Shown here piece by piece: positions 8,537 through 14,443 of a DNA stretch of 14,443 bases. Source of the DNA: an uncultured Sphingobacteriales bacterium (GTDB taxonomy: Bacteria > Bacteroidota > Bacteroidia > Chitinophagales > Chitinophagaceae); the NCBI GenBank assembly GCA_946887085.1, contig CAMPKG010000043.1, positions 1 to 14,443 of the forward strand. The letters run 5' to 3'. Position 1 is the stretch's first letter. Every line of letters starts with the position of its first letter. The position numbers and the translations under genes were made by a program. The notes below the pieces were generated by a model. It was given only the letters and a program-made list of their open reading frames with translations, ran no database searches and was not told the DNA's origin.

Positions 8537-8580
8537 TGCTTTAGCATTTTTAACTTTTTAGGCCCCTGGTTGAGCCAACC
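8537..8580. promoter_or_regulatory. Candidate operator region with two short inverted repeats
   Basis: Between the 77-aa gene and the XRE regulator lie TGCT-TT-AGCA (8537-8546) and GGTTG-AGC-CAACC (8568-8580), both perfect. Repeats of this kind in front of an XRE gene are typical dimer binding sites for autoregulation. The arms are short, so chance occurrence is possible. No clear promoter for the XRE gene was found. Confidence 0.3.
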
Positions 8581-8658
8581 GTTTATACTATTCCCTTGTC
8601 TATTAATGCAGATCTGGAAGATTACCCGAAGAAAACCAAACATTAAAAGAAAGAAACT

Positions 8659-8988
8659 ATGAACATTGGCATTGCAATCAGGTCTATTAGGAGACAATTA
8701 GGTATTACACAGTATGAACTGGCAGATAGGTGTAATATCTCGCAAACATCGCTTTCACAGATCGAGAATGGAATTAAAAGACCAAGCACGCGCACTATTA
8801 AGAAAGTATGTGAAGTACTTGAAGTACCGGAATCAGTTATATACATCCTCGGCATGCAGGAAACCGATGTGCCCGACAGCCGCAAAAGCGTTTACGACAT
8901 GCTGTTCCCCTCTATCAGGAGTATGGCCTTGCAGATAGTAAGCTCGGAGCACAGGCAGCTCGTGGAGAAGTACGATGTAGCTGTATAG
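8659..8988 (+). CDS. XRE-family helix-turn-helix transcriptional regulator
   Basis: The protein has 109 residues with a Cro/C1-type helix-turn-helix domain at about 4-60. The second and third helices are ITQYELADRC and SQTSLSQIENG, followed by the typical KRPSTRTIKKVCEVLEVPES. The remaining 50 residues (about 60-109) form a short C-terminal part with no recognised ligand or peptidase domain, possibly for dimerisation. A purine-rich AAAAGAAAGAAA tract just before the ATG may aid ribosome binding. The gene ends at a compact hairpin terminator (9015-9036) and therefore looks monocistronic. Its target is unknown; the divergent 77-aa gene and its own promoter are the obvious candidates given the inverted repeats between them. 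No toxin-like partner is adjacent on the same strand. Confidence 0.9.
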   Translation: MNIGIAIRSIRRQLGITQYELADRCNISQTSLSQIENGIKRPSTRTIKKVCEVLEVPESVIYILGMQETDVPDSRKSVYDMLFPSIRSMALQIVSSEHRQLVEKYDVAV

Positions 8989-9014
8989 ACGCCATACTGA
9001 TTAAAAGACTTATC

Positions 9015-9036
9015 AAGCCCCGTCAGGGGCTTTTTT
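9015..9036 (+). terminator. Intrinsic terminator after the XRE gene
   Basis: AAGCCCC (9015-9021) pairs perfectly with GGGGCTT (9026-9032) around the tetraloop GTCA, and six T follow from 9031. It lies 27 bases after the XRE stop codon and before the M1 peptidase gene. Confidence 0.85.
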
Positions 9037-9084
9037 CATAGCATGAATTTTATGGTTAATATTGTATACCATATGATTCCTGCA

Positions 9085-11040
9085 ATGAAAGCCATCTTTT
9101 CAATCATCCTGCTCTGTTGTGCAGTAACTGTATTTGCACACAACGGCAATCTATGTTCTGCTTCCAAAGGGAAGAAGGCGATGGCCAAAACCACATGGGC
9201 CGCTGTTGAAGAAGGATATTACGACATCAAACATGTTCGGTTCAACATTAGCCTCACTAATACATCAACCGCTGTGAGTGGAGACCTAAGCACCACCGCT
9301 ACGATCCTCGTCTCGAATTTTGACGTGTATGCATTTGAGCTCGACCCTGTCATAACTATCGATTCGTTCAAAATGAACGGTCAGCTGATACCGTTAACAA
9401 GTATTCAAACCAACGGCTCGGTACGGAAAGTTAACCTGCCGGCCATACTACCAATAAATACAAGCTTCACAGCCCAGGTGTTCTATCATGGCCAACCGCC
9501 TAATGGCAGCGGCTTCTTCACCAATGGGCTTAACCACGTCACGCTGCCATCAGGTACGCAGATCATGTACACGCTCAGCGACATGTACACTGCGGAAGAC
9601 TGGTGGCCATCCAAGCAGGTCATCACCGATAAGATCGACTCAGCAGATATTTGGGTCACGGTTGATGACACGCTGAAAGCAGGCAGCAACGGTTTGCTCA
9701 CAGCAGTTACCCCCATGCCCGGCAACAAAGCCCGCTACGAGTGGAAGACCCGTTACCCCATCGACTATTATCTCATCTCCGTGGCCGTTGCACCGTACGG
9801 CGATTATTCATACTACATGCACTATACCGATGGAAGCGGCGACTCTATGCTAATACAGAACTATGTGTACGACTCGGCGGCTTATATGACGCCCGCACGA
9901 AAGGCTGCGCTAGATAGTACAGGCATCATCGTCGACCACTTCTCAAAGCTGTTTGGTAAGTATCCTTTCCACGAAGAAAAGTATGGACATTGTATTGCCG
10001 AACCCCTCGGCGGCGGAATGGAACATCAAACCATGACGACGTTGGCATATGCAACAACCACCCTTATCGCCCACGAACTGGGACATCAATGGTGGGGCGA
10101 CAACGTCACCTACGGCAGCTGGGCAGATATCTGGCTGAGCGAAGGCTTTGCCACTTACTGCGAGCAACTCTTCATCGAAAAGTTCCGTACGCCGGGTGAA
10201 CTGCTCTCTTACCGCACCGGGGTGTTCAACCAGGTGATGTCGGGTGCAGGTTCGAGCGGAGGTTCCGTCTATGTAAACGACACCAATAACGTCAGCCGCG
10301 TATTCAACAGCAGGCTCACGTATCGCAAGGGTGCTTCGGTGGCTCACATGCTGCGATATATGGCCCCCGTTGACAGCCTTTACTTCAAAGCGCTGAGACA
10401 ATATCAGCAACAGTATAAATACGGCCTTGCAAAGACTCCCGACCTGCAAGCCATCACCGAACAAGCCTACGGCATCGACCTTGACACGTTCTTTGACCAG
10501 TGGATATACAAAGAGGGCTACCCAACCTATTCCGTGAAATGGGACCAGGTAGGTAGTACTGTGTACGTGGTGATGACCCAAACCACATCCAAACCCACAT
10601 CGGTTGCTTCCTTCGCGATGCCGATCGAGATCAAACTCAAATCTGCGTCAGGCGATACCATCGTGAAAGTCGACAACCGCTACCCATGGCAGGGCTACCA
10701 GTTCATTTGGTCGAATGACATGACAGGCCTGGAGGTAGACCCCAATAATCACGTCCTGAATAAGACAGGGCAGATCGTCCGCGATGCTACAGCGCATATC
10801 GCTGCCGCTTTGCCCGATGAATCAGAGATCTACCCTAACCCTGCCGATAGCCAATGGAACATTAAGCGCCTGCCTAAGGGTGCAACCGTACGTCTTACTT
10901 CCGTCGATGGCCGCTTGCTCTGGAGCGGTGTTGCCGATGCAGATCCCATGAGCGTACCTGCAAAGGAACTACCTTCCGGCATTTACATGCTTATCATAAC
11001 AAAAGACAATATTTCAAAGAACTACAAGCTCGCTAAATAA
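9085..11040 (+). CDS. Secreted M1-family zinc aminopeptidase with T9SS C-terminal sorting domain
   Basis: ATG 9085 is preferred over the upstream in-frame ATG 9043 because it starts a clean signal peptide, MKAIFSIILLCCAVTVFA/HNG (651 residues in total). Counting from 9085, the exopeptidase motif GGGMEH is at about 309-314, the zinc site HELGHQWWGD starts at H330 (H330, H334), and the third ligand is E353 in WLSEGFATY. The likely transition-state tyrosine is Y413 in YRKGA. The last 75 or so residues carry a type-A T9SS sorting domain, with YPNPA followed by LPSGIYMLII and a terminal YKLAK. The protein should cross the inner membrane by Sec and the outer membrane by T9SS, then act on extracellular peptides. 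terC follows by 28 bases. The presence of porX and porQ in the same window fits this export route. Confidence 0.93.
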   Translation: MKAIFSIILLCCAVTVFAHNGNLCSASKGKKAMAKTTWAAVEEGYYDIKHVRFNISLTNTSTAVSGDLSTTATILVSNFDVYAFELDPVITIDSFKMNGQLIPLTSIQTNGSVRKVNLPAILPINTSFTAQVFYHGQPPNGSGFFTNGLNHVTLPSGTQIMYTLSDMYTAEDWWPSKQVITDKIDSADIWVTVDDTLKAGSNGLLTAVTPMPGNKARYEWKTRYPIDYYLISVAVAPYGDYSYYMHYTDGSGDSMLIQNYVYDSAAYMTPARKAALDSTGIIVDHFSKLFGKYPFHEEKYGHCIAEPLGGGMEHQTMTTLAYATTTLIAHELGHQWWGDNVTYGSWADIWLSEGFATYCEQLFIEKFRTPGELLSYRTGVFNQVMSGAGSSGGSVYVNDTNNVSRVFNSRLTYRKGASVAHMLRYMAPVDSLYFKALRQYQQQYKYGLAKTPDLQAITEQAYGIDLDTFFDQWIYKEGYPTYSVKWDQVGSTVYVVMTQTTSKPTSVASFAMPIEIKLKSASGDTIVKVDNRYPWQGYQFIWSNDMTGLEVDPNNHVLNKTGQIVRDATAHIAAALPDESEIYPNPADSQWNIKRLPKGATVRLTSVDGRLLWSGVADADPMSVPAKELPSGIYMLIITKDNISKNYKLAK

Positions 11041-11054
11041 AAACGCGCTTTCCT

Positions 11055-11062
11055 TACCTTTG
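11055..11062 (+). promoter_or_regulatory. Possible -7 box upstream of terC
   Basis: TACCTTTG fits TAnnTTTG exactly, 6 bases before ATG 11069 and 14 bases after the peptidase stop. No -33 element is visible, so cotranscription with the peptidase gene is equally possible. Confidence 0.3.
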
Positions 11063-11068
11063 GCGGGC

Positions 11069-11932
11069 ATGGAAAATCTTGAGGTCCTTTTTCAGCAGAT
11101 CATCGATAACCCGGTGCCCTCGCTGATGGTCATCGTCAACCTGATACTTATCGAGAGCCTGCTTTCCGTGGACAACGCCGCGGTACTCGCCACCATGGTG
11201 CTCGACCTGCCAAAAGACCAGCGCCGCAAGGCCCTCCGTTACGGTATCATCGGCGCCTATGTGTTCCGCGGTATCTGCCTGCTCTTCGCCTCCCTGCTTA
11301 TTAAGATCTGGTGGTTCAAGCCGGTGGGCGGCATCTACCTGCTGGGCCTTGCACTGAAATATTTCCTGTTCACCAAAAAGCCCACTGCCGACCAAACGGT
11401 AGAGGAAGAACTCAGGGAGAAAGAAGGCACCTGGCTTTATCGTAAAACGCTTGGCCTCTTCGGGCATTTCTGGGCTACCGTCATCCTCGTAGAGATCATG
11501 GACCTCGCCTTCTCTATCGACAATGTTATCGCCGCTAACGCCTACACCCGCAATATCATCCTCATCTGGGTGGGGGTGTTCATCGGCATACTGGCCATGC
11601 GCTTCGTTGCGCAGGGCTTTGTAAGGCTGATGGAGAAATACCCTTTCCTCAATACCTGCGCTTACCTCGTCATTGGTATACTGGGTGCCAAGCTCACTAT
11701 GGCCCTGTACACCCATTACTATCCCTGCTCTGCTTTCTCTCATTTCCTGGAGGGGCCACAAGCTTGCCTCGAATCGCAGGGAAAACATTTGCCGCTGGGC
11801 GAGCACCCGATGATCTGGGGCGATATCATTACTTCGGTCATCAGCATGGGTGTATTCTTTATCCCGGTGCTTACATCCATTCTCTTCAACTTTCCACGCC
11901 ACCACAACAAGCCGCATCAATTCAACCCATAA
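11069..11932 (+). CDS. TerC-family integral membrane protein (putative metal exporter)
   Basis: This is a 287-residue membrane protein with about seven hydrophobic segments, roughly 17-44, 57-80, 86-101, 132-155, 161-184, 192-215 and 251-274. The two family signature repeats are LLSVDNAAVLA (about 31-41) and MDLAFSIDNVIAA (about 144-156), whose acidic residues are thought to bind metal within the membrane. A charged loop (about 103-128) separates the two halves. TerC/Alx/YkoY proteins are linked to manganese export, and in Bacillus to metal supply for secreted enzymes. ATG 11069 (MENLEV) is preferred; a TTG at 11060 would add three residues and overlap the -7-like box. It follows the secreted M1 peptidase gene by 28 bases, consistent with an operon, and converges on porQ. 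The exact metal is not shown by the sequence. Confidence 0.9.
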   Translation: MENLEVLFQQIIDNPVPSLMVIVNLILIESLLSVDNAAVLATMVLDLPKDQRRKALRYGIIGAYVFRGICLLFASLLIKIWWFKPVGGIYLLGLALKYFLFTKKPTADQTVEEELREKEGTWLYRKTLGLFGHFWATVILVEIMDLAFSIDNVIAANAYTRNIILIWVGVFIGILAMRFVAQGFVRLMEKYPFLNTCAYLVIGILGAKLTMALYTHYYPCSAFSHFLEGPQACLESQGKHLPLGEHPMIWGDIITSVISMGVFFIPVLTSILFNFPRHHNKPHQFNP

Positions 11933-11994
11933 CAAGTGCCTTTTAAGCAGACCGACAACTATTTTATAGCTGCCGGGGATTTGGGGGAAGTCAA

Positions 11995-13110
11995 TTAATC
12001 CCAATCCGGGTAACTCTGGCTCCAGTTGACCTTGTTGCCGAATTTGCCGACACCAAAAAGTTTGTTCAACGTCATGTTGAGGCCGAACTCGTTGTATGCG
12101 CCTGCTATGTGATAGTAAGAGCGGGCATACTGGATATGAAATTTATTCAGGTCGACACCAACGCCGAAGGAGAAGCCGGCCATGCCTGTTTTCTCCTTTA
12201 TCGCCAGCTCGCTGCGGTGCAGGTGGCTGTAACCGCCGCTTACGGTAATGCGTTTGCCAATAGATATCTCCGCACCGAAATTGAAATGGCGGAACAGCTT
12301 ATCTGCGAAATAGGTTTTCTCTTTAGTGGTAGCCGTGCTATCGCTGTTGCCGAAGAGCGTGTTCTGCTGTACATCGGCGGGGTTGTCGTAGCGGATGTTC
12401 CACTCGTAGAGGTGATGGATATTGGTCATCAAACGCAGGGGCAAATGCTTGAAGCGTTTAGAGATACCTATCTGCAGGTCGAAGGGCAGGGGCTCTGCGG
12501 GATTGTCCGGATTGTACTTCTTCGCCATAAAGCCCAAGTTCTTTGCGACGATACCGATGTCCCAAAGCGTAGCAGTGTCATAGTAGTTCACACCAACATC
12601 GGCGAGGATAGCAGATGCCGATTTATCGAACAAAGAAGAATGTGCAAACTTCAGCGCAGCGCCATAACGCCAGTATTTGTTGTACTGCCTGCCTGCGCCC
12701 AGCGTTATCGCAAAATCATTGGCCTTGAAGGTGCCGTACTGGTTGCCCAGCATATCGGTTTGCCGGAAGCTGCCATAGTTGAGGTACTGCACACCCAGCG
12801 CGAAAGATGTTTTGATATTGGGTGCATGATGTGCATACTGCAGGTTGCTGATGCTGATACCCGAGTAATAGAAATTCTGGGCCAGGCCGAGGTCTGTGTG
12901 CATGGCAGGGCGTATTAGTGCCGGGTTCTGCAGGGCGAAAGAAACATCCTTATCGGGATTGGCGATAGCAATGCCGCCCAGTGCAGAGATACGTGGTGCA
13001 TTGGGCAGACGTAAAAACTCCATGGCATGCTGCCCGCCCGTTACCTGGGCGTGGAGGGTATTGCAGCATAGGGCAAACAGCAATACGAACAGTGTCCGGT
13101 TCAGTCTCAT
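11995..13110 (-). CDS. porQ: PorQ, type IX secretion system outer-membrane protein
   Basis: The protein has 371 residues from ATG 13110, with the signal peptide MRLNRTLFVLLFALCCNTLHA/QV. In-frame ATGs at 13128 (MPRLKLMRLN) and 13158 are possible earlier starts; the latter would begin within the heptamer repeats and is less likely. The mature N-terminus GGQHAMEFLRLPNAPRISA, followed by LGGIAIANPDKD and LQNPALI, is the hallmark of PorQ. The rest is an outer-membrane beta-barrel pattern of alternating aromatic strands (for example FALGVQYLNYGSF, YWRYGAALKFAHS, FSFGVGVDLNKFHIQYARSYYHI). In the family PorQ works with PorU, PorV and PorZ at the cell surface, where T9SS sorting domains are cleaved and cargo is anchored. 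It lies downstream of fabI on the same strand and converges with terC, with only 62 bases between them and no clear terminator. Confidence 0.85.
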   Translation of the reverse strand: MRLNRTLFVLLFALCCNTLHAQVTGGQHAMEFLRLPNAPRISALGGIAIANPDKDVSFALQNPALIRPAMHTDLGLAQNFYYSGISISNLQYAHHAPNIKTSFALGVQYLNYGSFRQTDMLGNQYGTFKANDFAITLGAGRQYNKYWRYGAALKFAHSSLFDKSASAILADVGVNYYDTATLWDIGIVAKNLGFMAKKYNPDNPAEPLPFDLQIGISKRFKHLPLRLMTNIHHLYEWNIRYDNPADVQQNTLFGNSDSTATTKEKTYFADKLFRHFNFGAEISIGKRITVSGGYSHLHRSELAIKEKTGMAGFSFGVGVDLNKFHIQYARSYYHIAGAYNEFGLNMTLNKLFGVGKFGNKVNWSQSYPDWD

Positions 13111-13147
13111 AAGCTTTAAACGTGGCATAGGTGTATGATATTGCTGT

Positions 13148-13181
13148 TTCAAATTCAAAATTCAAAAGTCAAAATTCAAAA
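13148..13181. repeat. Tandem 7-bp repeat array, unit TTCAAAA
   Basis: Units read TTCAAA (13148-13153, one base short), TTCAAAA (13154-13160), TTCAAAA (13161-13167), GTCAAAA (13168-13174) and TTCAAAA (13175-13181). On the porQ strand this is a T-rich TTTTGAA array 38-71 bases before ATG 13110. Its length could vary by slippage and alter promoter or leader spacing. It is not part of a convincing reading frame. Confidence 0.85.
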
Positions 13182-13212
13182 CTCGCGGGGTTCATTCCTG
13201 ATAGCTACCGAC

Positions 13213-13233
13213 CCAATCGCAAATCCCAAATCC
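13213..13233. repeat. Second tandem 7-bp array, unit CAAATCC
   Basis: CCAATCG (13213-13219) is followed by two exact CAAATCC units (13220-13226 and 13227-13233). It lies directly after the fabI stop codon on the minus strand and 31 bases from the TTCAAAA array. It has the same period but a different unit. Confidence 0.55.
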
Positions 13234-13237
13234 TCGT

Positions 13238-14083
13238 TTAGCTGCCTGCGGCCTCTGATGTAGCCAGTACTGCCTGCATCTTTTCTACTATAGGCTGGCT
13301 GACGCCGGTATTGGAGAAACCGCCATCGTGGAAGAGGTTCTGCATGGTCACATATTTCGTCATATCGCTGAAGAGGGTAACGCAGAAATTCGCGCAATCC
13401 TCTGCCGGGGCATTGCCCAGCGGCGACATCTTATCAGCATATTCGTAAAACACATCGAAGCCCGATACGCCCGAGCCTGCTGTAGTTACGGTTGGCGACT
13501 GCGATACGGTGTTCACGCGCACTTTGCGGGCAAAACCGTAGTGGTAACCAAAGCTGCGACCGATGCTTTCGAGCAGGGCCTTGGCCTCAGCCATATCGTT
13601 GTAACCCGGGAAGGTACGCTGGGCTGCAATATAAGTCAGCGCCACTACCGACGACCAGTCGTTGAGCACATCCATCTTCATAGCCGTCTGCAGCACTTTG
13701 TGCAGCGAGAGGGCAGATATATCCAGTGTCTTCAGGAAGTTATCGTAGTTGGTATCGGTATAGGCGATGGCCTTGCGCACGTTGGGCGACATACCTATCG
13801 AGTGCAGGATAAAATCAAATTTACCGCCGAAATGCTCCATGGCTTTCTGCATCAGGTTCTCGAGGTCGGCCATAGAGGTGGCGTCTGCGCCTATTACAGG
13901 TGCATTGTTGCAGGCTTTGGCCAGTTCGTTGATCTTACCCATGCGCAGGGCTATCGGCGCGTTAGACAATATGATCTCGCCGCCTTCTTCTGCCACGCGA
14001 AGCGCTGTTTTCCAGGCTATAGAGCGTTCGTCGAGCGCCCCGAATATGATCCCTTTCTTTCCTTTGAGCAATTGATGAGCCAT
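13238..14083 (-). CDS. fabI: Enoyl-[acyl-carrier-protein] reductase, FabI type
   Basis: FabI catalyses the NAD(P)H-dependent last reduction of each fatty-acid elongation cycle. The protein has 281 residues, a little longer than the 262 of E. coli. The short-chain dehydrogenase fold begins with the nucleotide-binding stretch GKKGIIFGALDERSIAW (about 8-24). The FabI-specific active site is present: Y151 in TYIAAQ, then Y161 and K168 in GYNDMAEAKA, the Y-x6-K spacing that separates FabI from ordinary reductases with Y-x3-K. The substrate loop region (about 195-225) and the C-terminal FHDGGFSNTGVS are also typical. It is transcribed toward porQ, 127 bases away across the heptamer arrays, so shared transcription is uncertain. 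A TACTTTTA sequence just upstream of the ATG on minus is a one-mismatch -7 box without a clear -33 element. Confidence 0.96.
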   Translation of the reverse strand: MAHQLLKGKKGIIFGALDERSIAWKTALRVAEEGGEIILSNAPIALRMGKINELAKACNNAPVIGADATSMADLENLMQKAMEHFGGKFDFILHSIGMSPNVRKAIAYTDTNYDNFLKTLDISALSLHKVLQTAMKMDVLNDWSSVVALTYIAAQRTFPGYNDMAEAKALLESIGRSFGYHYGFARKVRVNTVSQSPTVTTAGSGVSGFDVFYEYADKMSPLGNAPAEDCANFCVTLFSDMTKYVTMQNLFHDGGFSNTGVSQPIVEKMQAVLATSEAAGS

Positions 14084-14138
14084 GAGCTTGATTGTTTAAT
14101 AGGGTAAAAGTATTAAAAAACAGCCAACGGGGCATCCC

Positions 14139-14330
14139 TCAGGCACGGCGTTTTTGCTGCGCACGTAAGGCATCGATATGCGCCTGCTGGCCCTGCCGGT
14201 TCAATCCTTTGAACCATTCTTCTTTAAGGCGCCGCACGGCAGGGGGCAATTTATCAAAAGAGGTGAAGAGGCTGCGGTACAGCTCCCACTGCTTTCCGGT
14301 TATCAGTTTTGCCTGAAGATTTTTTGACAT
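14139..14330 (-). CDS. Small basic protein of unknown function, 63 aa
   Basis: The predicted product is 63 residues, predominantly helical and basic: MSKNLQAKLITGKQWELYRS, then FDKLPPAVRRLKEEWFKGLN and a strongly basic tail ending QQKRRA. ATG 14330 is preferred; a GTG at 14339 would add three residues. There is no signal peptide, membrane segment or metal motif. It is upstream of fabI on the same strand with a 55-base gap. Amino-acid composition and absence of rare-codon oddities support a real gene, but I do not recognise the family. The positive charge would suit binding to nucleic acid or ribosomes, which is speculation. Bases 14331-14443 hold no gene I can support. Confidence 0.55.
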   Translation of the reverse strand: MSKNLQAKLITGKQWELYRSLFTSFDKLPPAVRRLKEEWFKGLNRQGQQAHIDALRAQQKRRA

Positions 14331-14443
14331 AACATCCACCGGCAGCGGGTTTGAGGCAGGTTGAATTGTTAGTTTTTGTTGAGTAAAAACCGGGGTTTGT
14401 GAAAAGGAGAGCGGGGTCTGGGGAGAGGAGTGCGGTTCGTAAA

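Noticed and set aside
8252..8988. Toxin-antitoxin system made of the 77-aa gene and the XRE gene
   Set aside because: Type II pairs such as HigBA are cotranscribed with a few bases between them; these genes are divergent and 173 bases apart, and the small protein has no toxin motif.
9943..10581. Minus-strand open frame (212 codons) inside the M1 peptidase gene
   Set aside because: It runs across the zinc-site coding region in antisense and has no family features.
12109..12918. Long plus-strand open frame (269 codons) opposite porQ
   Set aside because: It is antisense to a clear PorQ barrel and shows no domain or start signal of its own.
13328..14107. Long plus-strand open frame (259 codons) opposite fabI
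   Set aside because: FabI on the minus strand has its full active site; the opposite frame is a low-complexity shadow.
14413..14435. G-rich tract that could form a two-layer G-quadruplex
   Set aside because: Only two of the four G runs exceed two bases, and nothing around it gives a role.

Overview
The window looks like chromosomal DNA of a Bacteroidota bacterium, probably of the Chitinophaga/Sphingobacteria kind. The evidence is two type IX secretion (T9SS) genes (porX and porQ), a secreted peptidase with a T9SS C-terminal sorting domain, promoter-like elements of the Bacteroidota form (TTTG about 20 bases before TAnnTTTG), and mostly weak Shine-Dalgarno sites. No RNA gene, insertion sequence, phage gene or CRISPR array was found. 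No gene-free stretch exceeds 300 bases.

Layout, left to right. Bases 1-394 (minus) hold the start of a GNAT acetyltransferase that runs off the left edge. It is divergent from porX (547-2106, plus), with a perfect inverted repeat in the shared upstream region. After porX come a MoxR-type AAA+ ATPase (2175-3164) and, 10 bases on, an exported TPR-like protein of unknown function (3175-5193); these two look like one transcription unit. gcvP (5322-8204), the glycine cleavage P-protein, has the best promoter in the window and ends at a strong, probably bidirectional hairpin terminator. A small unknown gene (8252-8485, minus) and an XRE-type regulator (8659-8988, plus) diverge from a 173-base region with short inverted repeats. 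Next is a secreted M1 aminopeptidase-like protein with a T9SS tail (9085-11040) and a TerC-family membrane protein (11069-11932). The right end is on the minus strand: porQ (11995-13110), fabI (13238-14083) and a 63-residue unknown protein (14139-14330). Two arrays of tandem 7-base repeats lie between fabI and porQ.

Working together: PorX is the response-regulator/phosphodiesterase that controls T9SS. PorQ belongs to the outer-membrane machinery that handles T9SS cargo. The M1 peptidase is a likely cargo, and the neighbouring TerC protein could handle metal for exported enzymes (inference). gcvP (one-carbon metabolism) and fabI (fatty-acid synthesis) are housekeeping. The least explained parts are the moxR-TPR pair, the small gene/XRE divergon, the heptamer arrays and several TAnnTTTG boxes lying almost on top of start codons.
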